From: Burkholderia latens
GTDB lineage: Bacteria > Pseudomonadota > Gammaproteobacteria > Burkholderiales > Burkholderiaceae
Direction of reading: 5' to 3'
Assembly (NCBI RefSeq): GCF_902499045.1
Contig: NZ_CABVPL010000051.1
Coordinates: forward strand, 1-58,365
Length of the DNA: 58,365 bases
Part shown: one piece after another, positions 28,896-38,296 of the stretch
Numbering within the stretch: the first letter of the stretch is position 1
How the letters are laid out: each line of letters starts with the position of its first letter
Notes under the pieces: model-generated
What the model was told of the DNA's origin: nothing
Database searches by the model: none
What the model saw: only the letters and a program-made list of their open reading frames with translations
Made by a program: the position numbers and the translations under genes

Positions 28896-29888
28896 ATGGC
28901 CGACCAACCGAATACCCCTGATTCCTCGTCCCGCTCCGACGGCCGTGAACCGACCTGGGAGCGTGCGGCGCTCGAACGGATCGCGCTCGCGGCCGTCAAG
29001 GAGCAGCGCGCCGCGCGGCGCTGGAAGATCTTCTTCCGCTTCGCGTTCCTCGCCGTGTTCGTGCTGTTCGCGTTCGCGCTGATCGATTTCTCGAGCGACT
29101 CGAAGTTCTCGACGAGCGGACGCCATACGGCCCTCGTCACGATCGACGGCGAGATCGCGGCCGGCACCAACGCGAACGCGGACGACATCAACACGGCGCT
29201 CGATGCCGCGTTCGACGACGACGGCACGGCCGGTGTCGTGCTGCGGATCAACAGCCCGGGCGGCAGCCCGGTGCAGGCCGGGATGGTCTACGACGAGATC
29301 CGCCGGCTGCGCAAGAAGTATCCGGACAAGCCGCTGTACGTGGTCGTGACCGACATGTGCGCATCGGGCGGGTATTACATCGCGTCGGCCGCCGACAAGA
29401 TCTTCGTCGACAAGGCGAGCATCGTCGGGTCGATCGGCGTGCTGATGGACGGCTTCGGCTTCACGGGGCTGATGGGCAAGCTCGGCGTCGAGCGCCGCCT
29501 GCACACGTCGGGCGAAAACAAGGGCTTCTACGATCCGTTCTCGCCCGAGACGCCGAAGATGGACGCCCATGCGCAGGAACTCCTCGACCAGGTGCACGCG
29601 CAGTTCATCAAGGCCGTGAAGGATGGCCGCGGCAAGCGGCTGCACGCGACGCCGGACATGTTCTCGGGCCTGTTCTGGACGGGCGAGAAGAGCGTCGAGC
29701 TCGGGCTCGCCGACGGCTACGGCACGACCGATACGGTCGCGCGCGACGTGCTGAAGGCGCCGGATCTCGTCGACTACACGGTGAAGGAAAGCCTGACGAA
29801 CCGCGTCGCGCGCAAGTTCGGCGCGGCGGTCGGCGGTGCGGCGATGAAGGCGCTCGCCGCGGGCGGCGCGTCGTTCAGCCTGCGCTGA
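28896..29888 (+). CDS. S49-family signal-peptide-peptidase-like membrane protease
   Basis: A 330-residue protein with one N-terminal membrane helix (FFRFAFLAVFVLFAFALI) and an SppA/SohB-type protease domain outside. The nucleophile Ser is in DMCASGGYYIAS, and INSPGGSPV is the oxyanion region. At this length it is a single-domain form rather than the duplicated E. coli SppA. It likely degrades cleaved signal peptides or membrane proteins. It ends the rluC-HAD-Rieske-S49 run and is convergent with the methylase gene. Confidence 0.92.
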   Translation: MADQPNTPDSSSRSDGREPTWERAALERIALAAVKEQRAARRWKIFFRFAFLAVFVLFAFALIDFSSDSKFSTSGRHTALVTIDGEIAAGTNANADDINTALDAAFDDDGTAGVVLRINSPGGSPVQAGMVYDEIRRLRKKYPDKPLYVVVTDMCASGGYYIASAADKIFVDKASIVGSIGVLMDGFGFTGLMGKLGVERRLHTSGENKGFYDPFSPETPKMDAHAQELLDQVHAQFIKAVKDGRGKRLHATPDMFSGLFWTGEKSVELGLADGYGTTDTVARDVLKAPDLVDYTVKESLTNRVARKFGAAVGGAAMKALAAGGASFSLR

Positions 29889-29957
29889 GCGGCGGCCGGC
29901 CCGCGCGGCGGCGCATGGGCCATGGCAGCGGGGCCGTGGCCGCAGCGGGCGCGAGGG

Positions 29958-30680
29958 TCAGTTCGCGAGCAGCAGGAAGATCGCGGGGCGCTTGTGCAGA
30001 TTCGGCGCGGGCGCCTTTTTCCAGTCGGCCACCGAACGGCTGGCGATCGTCTCCGTCTCGAGGGTCAGATCGGCCGCGACGCAGATCTGCGTCGACGGCG
30101 CGCAGGTCGCGACCAGCGTGTCCAGCATCGCGTGATTCCGGTATGGCGTCTCGATGAAGATCTGCGTCTGGCGCGCCTTGCGCGACAGTTGTTCGAGTTC
30201 TCGCAGGCGCTTCGCGCGCGCGGCCGCATCGACCGGCAGATAGCCGTTGAACGCGAAACTCTGGCCGTTCAGGCCAGACGCCATCAGCGCGAGCAGGATC
30301 GAGCTCGGTCCGACGAGCGGCACGACCTTCACGCCGCGCTCGTGCGCACGGCGCACGAGCAGCGCGCCGGGATCGGCAACGGCGGGGCAGCCGGCCTCCG
30401 ACACGAGCCCGGCATCCGCGCCCGCCAGCACCGGCGCGAGCAGACGGTCGATCTCGCCGGCCGGCGTGTTGACGTTCAGCTCGCGGATCTCGATTTCCTG
30501 GATCGGTCGCGTCGTGCCGATCTTCTTCAGGAACGCCCGCGTCGTTTTCGCGTTTTCGCCGATGTAATAGCCAAGCGTGCCGGCGCGCGCCTGCACGGCC
30601 GCGGGCAGCACGGCGGCGAGCATCGATGCGTCCCCTTCGCCGAGGGTGTTCGGGACGAGATAGAGCGTGCCGGCCGTCAT
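29958..30680 (-). CDS. RsmI-like tetrapyrrole-methylase-fold SAM methyltransferase
   Basis: A 240-residue member of the TP-methylase fold. GLVSEAGCPAVADPGALLVRRA and VVPLVGPSSILLALMASGL match the SAM-binding regions of RsmI (16S rRNA C1402 ribose methylase). It is shorter than RsmI (about 285 residues), and the usual N-terminal ATPIGNL segment is replaced by LVPNTLGEGD. It is therefore a paralogue of unknown target. It overlaps maf by 4 nt (ATGA) on the same strand, so the two are probably co-expressed. Confidence 0.82.
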   Translation of the reverse strand: MTAGTLYLVPNTLGEGDASMLAAVLPAAVQARAGTLGYYIGENAKTTRAFLKKIGTTRPIQEIEIRELNVNTPAGEIDRLLAPVLAGADAGLVSEAGCPAVADPGALLVRRAHERGVKVVPLVGPSSILLALMASGLNGQSFAFNGYLPVDAAARAKRLRELEQLSRKARQTQIFIETPYRNHAMLDTLVATCAPSTQICVAADLTLETETIASRSVADWKKAPAPNLHKRPAIFLLLAN

Positions 30681-31306
30681 GCGCGGTCTCCGTGGTTCGC
30701 GAACAGCGGATAGCCGGCGGCGCGCAGCATCCGCGTGAGCGCGATCAGCGGCAGGCCGACGAGCGCCGTCGGGTCGTTGGAGTCGATCGCGTCGAGCAGC
30801 GCGATCCCGAGCCCTTCCGACTTCGCGCTGCCGGCGACGTCGTACGGTGTTTCCGCGCGCAGGTATGCATCGAGTTCGGTTTCGGGCAGCGTGCGGAAGC
30901 GTACGTGCGTGACGACGTCCTCGCTCTGCGTTTCGCCGGTGCGGCTGTCGTACAGGCAGAGCGCGCTATGGAATTCGACGTCGCGGCCCTGCATCGATAC
31001 GAGCTGCGCGAGCGCGCGCTCGTGCGTGCCCGGCTTGCCGATCTGCAGCCCGTCGAACGTCGCGACCTGGTCCGACCCGATCACGAGCACGCCGTCCGGC
31101 GCGTCGATGGTCGCGGCGACGGCCCGGGCCTTCGCGCCTGCGAGGCGCAGCGCGGTCGCGGCGGGCGTTTCGCCGGCGAGCGGCGTTTCGTCGACGTCGG
31201 GCGACACGACGTCGAACGGCACGCCGAGGCGCTCGAGGAGCGCGCGGCGGTAGCGGGAACTGGAGGCGAGAATCAGCCGCGGCGGGCGGCAAACGGTATC
31301 CGGCAT
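30677..31306 (-). CDS. yceF: Maf-like nucleotide pyrophosphatase, YceF type
   Basis: A 209-residue enzyme, probably hydrolysing 7-methyl-GTP to the monophosphate. The N-terminal LILASSSRYRRALLERLGV, VDETPLAGETP, IGSDQVATFDG and the C-terminal SAKSEGLG...NDPTALVGLPLIAL follow YceF rather than the shorter dTTP/UTP Maf type. The start at 31306 (MPDTVCRPPR) gives the normal length. It is divergent from yceD, the same neighbourhood as in E. coli. Confidence 0.93.
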   Translation of the reverse strand: MPDTVCRPPRLILASSSRYRRALLERLGVPFDVVSPDVDETPLAGETPAATALRLAGAKARAVAATIDAPDGVLVIGSDQVATFDGLQIGKPGTHERALAQLVSMQGRDVEFHSALCLYDSRTGETQSEDVVTHVRFRTLPETELDAYLRAETPYDVAGSAKSEGLGIALLDAIDSNDPTALVGLPLIALTRMLRAAGYPLFANHGDRA

Positions 31307-31369
31307 GGTCGGTTGGGCTGGTGAATCGTCAGGTGTGATGCGGCGTTGCGCGGACGCAAGCATAAGTGA

Positions 31370-31398
31370 TTGACCGTAAAAGGTAAAACGGGTATGCT
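31370..31398 (+). promoter_or_regulatory. Sigma-70 promoter ahead of yceD-rpmF
   Basis: -35 TTGACC (31370-31375), a 17-nt spacer and -10 TATGCT (31393-31398). Start would be near 31405, about 160 nt before yceD. Confidence 0.65.
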
Positions 31399-31562
31399 TT
31401 CCCGCTTTTCGTCGGCAGGCTTTCATTGCGGTGGCGCCTGCCGGGTCTTCGGAAGTACAGTACGTCAATCGTGCGTGGCCCAGATCACGGACGACGGCGG
31501 CGCCGAATGGGCGACGTCAGCCAAGCCGGATCCCGCAAGTCAGCCCGTGGCAGGAGCGCAAC

Positions 31563-32198
31563 ATGAACACTTCTTCTGGCAAGCCTGCGGCAGCGCTTGA
31601 TCCGCATGCAGTCGACCTCTTCGAATTCGCCCGCAGCGGGCGGCAGGCGGCCGGTGCGGTGCGCCTGTCGCAAATGCCGCGCATGCTGAACGAAGTGCCG
31701 GCGGACGCGCCCGATCGCGACACGGTCTTCACGTGGCAGGCCGAAGGGTTCACCCAGAAGGAGCTGCAGGACGACGGCGCCGATGGGCAGCAGCCGTATC
31801 TGCGCCTCGCGGTGCACGGTTATGCGTGGCTCACGTGCCAGCGCTGCATGACGCCGTACGACCAGACGTTCGACGTCGACATGACGTACCGGATCGTCGC
31901 GACCGAAGAAGAAGCTGAAGAATTTCCGCTCGACGACGATGAAGCCGATGTGATCGTGGGCTCGCGCCAGTTCGATCTCGTCGACTTGATCGAAGAGGAG
32001 TTGCTGCTTTCGTTGCCGCTCGTGCCCAAGCACGAGGTTTGCCCGGCAGTTCACGAAAGCCTCGTGTCGGGTGCGAGCGGTCCTTCGGAAGACGCGGACG
32101 ACGAGTCCGCCGAAGACGAGGACGAAGGCAAACGGCCGAATCCGTTCGCAGCGCTGGAAGCGTTGAAGAAGGACGGAGACGGCAGCAAGAAACACTAA
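31563..32198 (+). CDS. yceD: DUF177 protein YceD
   Basis: A 211-residue protein of the DUF177 family, linked in other organisms to 23S rRNA accumulation and L32. The conserved CQRCMTPYDQTFDV carries a CxxC pair and a third Cys lies in EVCPAVH. An acidic tail (SEDADDESAEDEDEG) precedes a basic end. The start at ATG 31563 is set by AGGAGCG upstream; longer in-frame starts lack this. rpmF follows after 98 nt, the conserved arrangement. Confidence 0.94.
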   Translation: MNTSSGKPAAALDPHAVDLFEFARSGRQAAGAVRLSQMPRMLNEVPADAPDRDTVFTWQAEGFTQKELQDDGADGQQPYLRLAVHGYAWLTCQRCMTPYDQTFDVDMTYRIVATEEEAEEFPLDDDEADVIVGSRQFDLVDLIEEELLLSLPLVPKHEVCPAVHESLVSGASGPSEDADDESAEDEDEGKRPNPFAALEALKKDGDGSKKH

Positions 32199-32262
32199 GC
32201 AGTTGTGGCGCGGGAAGGCGTAAGGGCTTTGGGCCAGGGTAGTTAAGCGCCGGATCGGGCTG

Positions 32263-32271
32263 TGTTAGAAT
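32263..32271 (+). promoter_or_regulatory. Extended -10 promoter element for rpmF
   Basis: TGTTAGAAT, an extended -10 (TG-n-TAGAAT), 26 nt before the rpmF start, with only a weak -35 (TTAAGC) at 17 nt. It could give L32 its own high-level transcript within the yceD unit. Confidence 0.5.
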
Positions 32272-32296
32272 CCGGAAAATTATTTAGGAGTTAGTC

Positions 32297-32476
32297 ATGG
32301 CAGTCCAGCAAAACAAGAAGTCGCCGTCGAAGCGCGGCATGCATCGTTCGCACGATTTCCTGACGGCAGCGCCGCTGGCAGTCGAGCCGAGCACGGGTGA
32401 AGTGCACCTGCGTCACCACGTCAGCCCGAACGGCTACTATCGCGGCAAGAAAGTCGTCAAGACGAAGAACGACTAA
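32297..32476 (+). CDS. rpmF: 50S ribosomal protein L32
   Basis: A 59-residue basic ribosomal protein. [20 protein letters not shown] and the end VVKTKND are typical of L32. The zinc-binding Cys found in some L32 forms are absent, so this is the Cys-free type. The start at 32297 follows TAGGAG. A terminator lies 80 nt downstream, before plsX. Confidence 0.97.
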
Positions 32477-32551
32477 GCGTCAAGTCACGCGTTGCGCGCT
32501 ACGATCGCCGTTCGCGTGACAACTGGTTCGCTTGACACTTTCCTGGCTCAA

Positions 32552-32582
32552 CAAAAAGGCGGCATTCAACTGCCGCTTTTTT
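32552..32582 (+). terminator. Terminator/attenuator between rpmF and plsX
   Basis: Stem GCGGCA / TGCCGC (32559-32564 with 32571-32576), extended by A-T pairs, with TTCAAC loop and a run of six or more T. It lies 24 nt before the plsX start, so it probably separates ribosomal-protein from fatty-acid expression; some read-through is likely. Confidence 0.8.
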
Positions 32583-32605
32583 GTGCCTGAAATTCGTCGC
32601 ATTCC

Positions 32606-33712
32606 ATGACCGTAAAGCTCACAATCGATTGCATGGGAGGCGACCACGGCCCGTCCGTGACCGTTCCCGCGGCAGTCAAGTTCGTCCGCGCGCATCCCGA
32701 TGCGCACCTGATGCTCGTCGGCATCGAAAGCGCGATCCGCGCGCAGCTGAAGAAGCTGAAAGCCCTCGACGATCCCGCGCTGACCATCGTGCCCGCCACC
32801 GAAGTCGTGGCGATGGACGACCCTGTCGAAGTCGCGCTGCGCAAGAAGAAGGATTCTTCGATGCGTGTCGCGCTCAACCACGTGAAGGAAGGCGCGGCGC
32901 AGGCCTGCATCTCCGCCGGCAACACCGGCGCGCTGATGGCCGTCTCCCGTTACGTGCTCAAGACGCTGCCCGGCATCGAGCGGCCCGCGATCGCGTTCGC
33001 GCTGCCGAACCCCACCGGCTACACGATGATGCTGGACCTGGGCGCGAACGTCGACTGCGAGCCGCAGCACCTGCTGCAGTTCGCGGAGATGGGGCACGCG
33101 CTCGTCGCCGCGCTCGAAGGCAAGGAGCGTCCGACGATCGGTCTCCTGAACATCGGCGAAGAAGTCATCAAGGGCAACGAGACGATCAAGCGCGCAGGCG
33201 AACTGCTGCGCGCCAGCACGCTGAATTTCCGCGGCAACGTCGAAGGCAACGACATCTACAAGGGCACGGTCGACGTGATCGTCTGCGACGGCTTCGTCGG
33301 CAACGTCGCGCTGAAGACGTCCGAAGGGCTCGCGCAGATGCTGTCCGACATCATCCGCGAGGAGTTCGGCCGTTCGCTGATGTCGAAGCTGATGGCGCTG
33401 CTCGCGCTGCCGGTGCTGATGCGTTTCAAGAAGCGCGTCGACCACCGCCAGTACAACGGCGCGGCGCTGCTCGGGCTCAAAAGCCTCGTGATCAAGAGCC
33501 ACGGTTCGGCCGACGCCTACGCGTTTGAGTGGGCGATCAAACGCGGGTATGATGCCGTCAAAAACGGCGTGCTGGAGCGCCTCGCGCGCGCGATGGCGGA
33601 CAATTCGGTGTCGCTCGGCGACGGCGAACACGACGCAGGCGGCGCGGGCCAGACGAGCCCGGCCGCAGGCCATCACGCCGAACCTTCCGCTGCGCAATCC
33701 TCTAAAGCATAA
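32606..33712 (+). CDS. plsX: Phosphate acyltransferase PlsX
   Basis: A 368-residue peripheral membrane enzyme that turns acyl-ACP into acyl-phosphate for phospholipid synthesis. The N-terminal [18 protein letters not shown] is a PlsX signature, and [13 protein letters not shown] and LLNIGEE are also typical. The C-terminal 35 residues are a Gly/Ala/His-rich tail beyond the usual domain. The stop is directly followed by the fabH start (no gap), indicating coupled translation. Confidence 0.97.
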   Translation: MTVKLTIDCMGGDHGPSVTVPAAVKFVRAHPDAHLMLVGIESAIRAQLKKLKALDDPALTIVPATEVVAMDDPVEVALRKKKDSSMRVALNHVKEGAAQACISAGNTGALMAVSRYVLKTLPGIERPAIAFALPNPTGYTMMLDLGANVDCEPQHLLQFAEMGHALVAALEGKERPTIGLLNIGEEVIKGNETIKRAGELLRASTLNFRGNVEGNDIYKGTVDVIVCDGFVGNVALKTSEGLAQMLSDIIREEFGRSLMSKLMALLALPVLMRFKKRVDHRQYNGAALLGLKSLVIKSHGSADAYAFEWAIKRGYDAVKNGVLERLARAMADNSVSLGDGEHDAGGAGQTSPAAGHHAEPSAAQSSKA

Positions 33713-34702
33713 ATGGCCCAATCGACTCTCTATTCCCGCGTGCTCGGCACGGGCAGCTATCTGCCGCCCGACCGCGTCACGAACCAGCAGCTTGCCGATC
33801 GTCTCGCGAAGGAAGGCATCGAGACGAGCGATGAATGGATCGTGGCGCGCACGGGCATCCACGCGCGCCATTTCGCCGCGCCCGACGTCACGACCAGCGA
33901 TCTCGCGCTCGAAGCGTCGCGCCGGGCGATCGAGGCGGCCGACATCGATCCGCAGTCGATCGACCTGATCATCGTCGCGACTTCGACCCCCGATTTCGTG
34001 TTCCCCAGCACGGCCTGCCTGCTGCAGAACAAGCTCGGCATCAAGAACGGCGGCGCCGCGTTCGACGTGCAGGCCGTGTGCTCGGGCTTCGCGTATGCGA
34101 TGGCGACGGCCGACAGCTTCATCCGCAGCGGCCAGCACCGCACGGCGCTGGTCGTCGGCGCGGAGACGTTCTCGCGCATTCTCGATTTCAAGGACCGCAC
34201 GACCTGCGTGCTGTTCGGCGACGGCGCGGGCGCGGTGATCCTGTCCGCGTCGGAAGAGCCGGGCGTGCTCGGCAGCGCGCTGCATGCGGACGGCAGCTAC
34301 TCGAACATTCTCTGCACGCCGGGCAACGTCAATCGCGGCGTGATCGACGGCAGCGCGTTCCTGCACATGGACGGGCAGGCCGTGTTCAAGCTCGCGGTGA
34401 ACGTGCTCGAAAAGGTCGCGATCGAGGCGCTCGCGAAGGCGAATCTCGCACCGGAGCAAGTCGATTGGCTGATTCCGCACCAGGCCAACATCCGCATCAT
34501 GACCAGCACTTGCCGCAAGCTCGGGTTGCCGCAGGAGCGCATGGTCGTGACGGTCGATCAGCACGGCAACACGTCGGCGGCGTCGATCCCGCTGGCGCTC
34601 GACGCCGCGGTGCGCGACGGTCGCATCCAGCGCGGCCAGCACGTGTTGATCGAAGGCGTCGGCGGCGGCTTCACCTGGGGCGCGTCGGTCTTCCGCTTCT
34701 GA
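33713..34702 (+). CDS. fabH: 3-oxoacyl-ACP synthase III
   Basis: A 329-residue condensing enzyme that starts fatty-acid synthesis from acetyl-CoA and malonyl-ACP. The catalytic triad is C123 in [10 protein letters not shown]256 in PHQANIR and N286 in HGNTSAAS, matching the E. coli Cys-His-Asn order. The ATG immediately follows the plsX TAA. fabD follows after 85 nt. Confidence 0.98.
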   Translation: MAQSTLYSRVLGTGSYLPPDRVTNQQLADRLAKEGIETSDEWIVARTGIHARHFAAPDVTTSDLALEASRRAIEAADIDPQSIDLIIVATSTPDFVFPSTACLLQNKLGIKNGGAAFDVQAVCSGFAYAMATADSFIRSGQHRTALVVGAETFSRILDFKDRTTCVLFGDGAGAVILSASEEPGVLGSALHADGSYSNILCTPGNVNRGVIDGSAFLHMDGQAVFKLAVNVLEKVAIEALAKANLAPEQVDWLIPHQANIRIMTSTCRKLGLPQERMVVTVDQHGNTSAASIPLALDAAVRDGRIQRGQHVLIEGVGGGFTWGASVFRF

Positions 34703-34787
34703 TCCGCGGCGCGCAGTTGCTGCGCGCGGATCCCGAACCGGCGCGCCGTTCGCGCGCGCCGTCCGAATCGATTCAATTGGGGACGAT

Positions 34788-35720
34788 ATGAAATTTGCAT
34801 TCGTATTTCCGGGGCAGGGCTCGCAGTCGGTCGGCATGCTCAACGCGTTCGCCGATCTGGCCGTCGTGCGCGAGACGCTCCAGGAAGCATCCGATGCACT
34901 CAATCAGGATCTCGGCAAGCTGATCGCCGAAGGTCCGGCCGACGAGCTGAATCTGACCACCAACACGCAGCCCGTGATGCTGACCGCCGCCTACGCGTGC
35001 TATCGCGCATGGCAGCAGGCCGGCGGCCCGGCGCCGTCTATCGTCGCGGGCCACAGCCTCGGCGAGTACGCGGCGCTCGTCGCCGCGGGCGCGATCGCGT
35101 TCAAGGACGCGGTGCCGCTCGTGCGCTTCCGCGCGCAGGCGATGCAGACGGCCGTGCCGGTCGGTCAGGGCGGCATGGCCGCGATCCTCGGGCTCGATGA
35201 CGACACGGTGCGCGCGGTGTGCGCCGAGGCTGCGGAAGCGGGTGTCGTCGAAGCCGTGAACTTCAACGCGCCGGCGCAGGTGGTGATCGCGGGCGCGAAG
35301 GCGGCAGTCGAGAAGGCGTGCGAGATCGCGAAGGCGAAAGGCGCGAAGCGCGCGCTGCCGCTGCCGGTGTCGGCGCCGTTCCACTCGTCGCTGCTCAAGC
35401 CGGCGTCGGACCAGCTGCGCGACTATCTCGCGAACGTCGACGTGAAGGCGCCGCAGATTCCGGTCGTCAACAACATCGACGTCGCGGTGGTCAGCGATCC
35501 GGCCGCGATCAAGGACGCGCTGGTGCGCCAGGCCGCGGGCCCGGTGCGCTGGGTCGAATGCGTGCAGCACATCGCGGGCACGGGCGTCACGCACGTGATC
35601 GAATGCGGGCCGGGCAAGGTGCTGGCAGGCCTGACGAAACGCATCGACGGCAACCTGGTCGGCGCGTCGGTGTTCGATCCGGCTTCGCTCGACGAAGCAC
35701 TGAAGCTCGTGACCGCCTGA
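34788..35720 (+). CDS. fabD: Malonyl-CoA:ACP transacylase
   Basis: A 310-residue enzyme that loads malonyl groups from CoA onto ACP. The nucleophile S90 is in GHSLGEYAAL, the N-terminal FPGQGSQSVGM is the usual opening, and the catalytic His is in SAPFHSSLL. Length is normal. It lies between fabH and fabG in the same direction. Confidence 0.98.
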   Translation: MKFAFVFPGQGSQSVGMLNAFADLAVVRETLQEASDALNQDLGKLIAEGPADELNLTTNTQPVMLTAAYACYRAWQQAGGPAPSIVAGHSLGEYAALVAAGAIAFKDAVPLVRFRAQAMQTAVPVGQGGMAAILGLDDDTVRAVCAEAAEAGVVEAVNFNAPAQVVIAGAKAAVEKACEIAKAKGAKRALPLPVSAPFHSSLLKPASDQLRDYLANVDVKAPQIPVVNNIDVAVVSDPAAIKDALVRQAAGPVRWVECVQHIAGTGVTHVIECGPGKVLAGLTKRIDGNLVGASVFDPASLDEALKLVTA

Positions 35721-35756
35721 CGCGGCGCCTTTCCTCAAGAGACGGATATTCGATTC

Positions 35757-36506
35757 ATGGACAAGACTCTCGATAAACAGGTTGCGATCGTGACCGGCGC
35801 GTCGCGCGGCATCGGCCGGGCGATCGCGCTCGAACTGGCGCGCCTCGGCGCGATGGTGATCGGCACGGCGACGAGCGAATCGGGCGCTGCGGCGATTACC
35901 GCCGGGTTCGCGGAAGCGGGCGTGACCGGCCGCGGCGCGGTGTTGAACGTCAACGACGCGGCGGCTGCCGAGGCGCTGATCGACGCGACCGTAAAGGAAT
36001 TCGGCGCGCTCAACGTGCTCGTCAACAACGCGGGCATCACGCAGGACCAGCTCGCGATGCGGATGAAGGACGAGGACTGGGACGCGGTGATCGACACCAA
36101 CCTGAAGTCGGTGTTCCGTCTGTCGCGCGCGGTGCTGCGCCCGATGATGAAGGCCCGCGGCGGCCGCATCATCAACATCACGTCGGTGGTCGGCTCGGCC
36201 GGTAATCCGGGTCAGGCCAACTACGCGGCCGCGAAGGCAGGCGTGGCGGGCATGACGCGTGCGCTCGCGCGCGAGATCGGCAGCCGCGGCATCACGGTGA
36301 ACTGCGTCGCGCCGGGCTTCATCGACACCGACATGACGAAGACGCTGCCGGAAGAACAGCAGGCCGCGCTCAAGACCCAGATTCCGCTCGGCCGCCTCGG
36401 CAGCCCGGAAGACATCGCCCATGCCGTCGCGTTCCTCGCATCGCCGCAGGCCGGTTACATCACCGGCACGACGCTGCACGTGAACGGCGGCATGTACATG
36501 TCGTAA
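35757..36506 (+). CDS. fabG: 3-oxoacyl-ACP reductase
   Basis: A 249-residue SDR-family NADPH-dependent reductase of fatty-acid elongation. The cofactor loop is TGASRGIGRAIA, NNAGIT is present, and the active-site Ser, Tyr and Lys lie in ITSVVGSAGNPGQANYAAAK. It ends NGGMYMS. acpP follows after 144 nt that contain a separate promoter. Confidence 0.98.
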   Translation: MDKTLDKQVAIVTGASRGIGRAIALELARLGAMVIGTATSESGAAAITAGFAEAGVTGRGAVLNVNDAAAAEALIDATVKEFGALNVLVNNAGITQDQLAMRMKDEDWDAVIDTNLKSVFRLSRAVLRPMMKARGGRIINITSVVGSAGNPGQANYAAAKAGVAGMTRALAREIGSRGITVNCVAPGFIDTDMTKTLPEEQQAALKTQIPLGRLGSPEDIAHAVAFLASPQAGYITGTTLHVNGGMYMS

Positions 36507-36602
36507 CGATTTTCGTTTACCATCCGCGCCGTATCCCGTTTTTCAGGCGGATCGGTGCTTGATCGACCATCAAGCCAACGCGCGTTTTGCCGTCAGCAAA
36601 CC

Positions 36603-36611
36603 TGATAAAAT
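36603..36611 (+). promoter_or_regulatory. Extended -10 promoter element for acpP
   Basis: TGATAAAAT, an extended -10 (TG-n-TAAAAT), about 40 nt before the acpP start. No good -35 is seen, which is acceptable for an extended -10. It would give acpP its own strong transcript. Confidence 0.55.
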
Positions 36612-36650
36612 GCGCGCACTTGTAAATCTGAACTTTCCCTCGGAGGGGTA

Positions 36651-36890
36651 ATGGACAACATCGAACAACGTGTCAAGAAGATCGTCGCTGAACAACTGGG
36701 CGTCGCCGAAGCCGAGATCAAGAACGAAGCTTCGTTCGTGAACGACCTGGGCGCCGACTCGCTCGACACCGTCGAACTGGTGATGGCTCTGGAAGACGAG
36801 TTCGGCATGGAAATCCCGGACGAAGAAGCAGAGAAGATCACGACGGTTCAGCAAGCGATCGACTACGCTCGCGCGAACGTCAAGGCGTAA
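36651..36890 (+). CDS. acpP: Acyl carrier protein
   Basis: A 79-residue acidic carrier for growing acyl chains. S37 in [15 protein letters not shown] is the phosphopantetheine site, modified by AcpS (encoded at 49985). The start ATG at 36651 is preceded by GGAGGGG. Codons are unusually biased, as expected for a very abundant protein. Competing hairpins lie between it and fabF. Confidence 0.99.
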
Positions 36891-36975
36891 GCGCATTCGC
36901 GCTTGTCTGCCACGTCGCCGCGATCTTCGCGTTTGACGCGCCATCCTGCCGGCAACCGCGCCGGACGGACTAACA

Positions 36976-37027
36976 GCCACAGGGCTCGCAGGGCTGGTTC
37001 CTGTGGCCACTGTGGCTTTTGCTTTTG
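36976..37027 (+). terminator. Possible attenuator between acpP and fabF
   Basis: GCCACAGG (36976-36983) can pair with CCTGTGGC (37000-37007). Its first seven bases can instead pair with CTGTGGC (37010-37016), which is followed by TTTTGCTTTTG. The second form resembles an intrinsic terminator, so only part of the acpP transcript may continue into fabF. Confidence 0.55.
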
Positions 37028-37051
37028 TCATCCAATGGAAAAGAGGTTACC

Positions 37052-38284
37052 GTGAGCCGCCGTCGTGTTGTCGTTACAGGCCTGGGGCTGATTTCGCCTG
37101 TTGGCAATAATGTTGCCGACGGCTGGGCCAATCTCGTCGCCGGCAAGTCCGGTATCGCCACCGTCACGAAGTTCGATGCGTCGAACCTCGCGTGCCATTT
37201 CGCGGGCGAAGTGAAGGGTTTCAGCGCCGAGGAGTACATCCCGGCGAAGGAAGCCCGCAACATGGATACGTTCATCCATTACGGCATCGCAGCCGGCGTC
37301 CAGGCCATGCGGGACAGCGGCCTCGAAGTGAACGAAGCCAATGCGGAACGCATCGGCGTGCTGGTCGGCTCCGGCATCGGCGGCCTGCCGATGATCGAAG
37401 ACACGCACCAGACCTACGTCGATCGCGGCGCACGCCGGATTTCGCCGTTCTTCGTGCCGGGTTCGATCATCAACATGATCTCGGGCCATCTGAGCATCAT
37501 GTTCGGCCTGAAGGGCCCGAACCTCGCGGCGGTCACGGCCTGCACGACCGGTCTGCACAGCATCGGCCTCGCCGCGCGCCTGATCCAGGCCGGCGACGCC
37601 GACGTGATGGTCGCGGGCGGCGCCGAATCGACGGTGTCGCCGCTCGGTATCGGCGGCTTCGCGGCCGCGCGTGCGCTGTCGACCCGCAACGACGATCCGG
37701 CCACCGCGTCCCGTCCGTGGGACAAGGACCGCGACGGTTTCGTGCTGGGCGAGGGTGCGGGCGTGATGGTGCTCGAGGAGTACGAATCGGCGAAGGCGCG
37801 CGGTGCGAAGATCTATGCGGAAGTCTCGGGCTTCGGCATGACCGGCGATGCGTACCACATGACCGCGCCGAACATGGATGGCCCGCGCCGCTGCATGGTG
37901 GCGGCACTGCGCGACGCCGGCGTGAACCCGGATGAAGTCCAGTACCTGAACGCGCACGGCACGTCGACGCCGCTCGGCGACAAGAACGAGTCGGACGCGG
38001 TGAAGGCGGCGTTCGGCGAGCATGCGTACAAGATGGTCGTCAACTCGACGAAGTCGATGACGGGTCACCTGCTCGGTGGCGCGGGCGGCCTCGAGTCGGT
38101 GTTCACGGTGCTGGCGCTGCACAACAACGTGTCGCCGCCGACCATCAACATCTTCAACCAGGACCCCGAGTGCGATCTCGATTACTGCGCGAACACCGCG
38201 CGTGACATGAAGATCGACGTAGCCGTGAAGAACAACTTCGGCTTCGGCGGTACCAACGGCACGCTGGTGTTCAAGCGCGTCTGA
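37052..38284 (+). CDS. fabF: 3-oxoacyl-ACP synthase II
   Basis: A 410-residue condensing enzyme for chain elongation. The nucleophile C164 is in TACTTGLHS; the two His lie in [11 protein letters not shown] and [11 protein letters not shown]. The start is GTG 37052 ([16 protein letters not shown]), set by AAAAGAGG at 37039-37046; longer frames begin inside the upstream hairpin. It ends the fab cluster. Confidence 0.97.
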   Translation: MSRRRVVVTGLGLISPVGNNVADGWANLVAGKSGIATVTKFDASNLACHFAGEVKGFSAEEYIPAKEARNMDTFIHYGIAAGVQAMRDSGLEVNEANAERIGVLVGSGIGGLPMIEDTHQTYVDRGARRISPFFVPGSIINMISGHLSIMFGLKGPNLAAVTACTTGLHSIGLAARLIQAGDADVMVAGGAESTVSPLGIGGFAAARALSTRNDDPATASRPWDKDRDGFVLGEGAGVMVLEEYESAKARGAKIYAEVSGFGMTGDAYHMTAPNMDGPRRCMVAALRDAGVNPDEVQYLNAHGTSTPLGDKNESDAVKAAFGEHAYKMVVNSTKSMTGHLLGGAGGLESVFTVLALHNNVSPPTINIFNQDPECDLDYCANTARDMKIDVAVKNNFGFGGTNGTLVFKRV

Positions 38285-38296
38285 CGCAGAAATCGC

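Noticed and set aside
32480-34903. 807-codon leftward frame across plsX and fabH
   Set aside because: Covers two genes with intact catalytic residues on the other strand; shadow frame.
37019-37051. Upstream TTG start for fabF
   Set aside because: It lies inside the acpP-fabF hairpin and has no RBS; GTG 37052 has AAAAGAGG and gives the family N-terminus.
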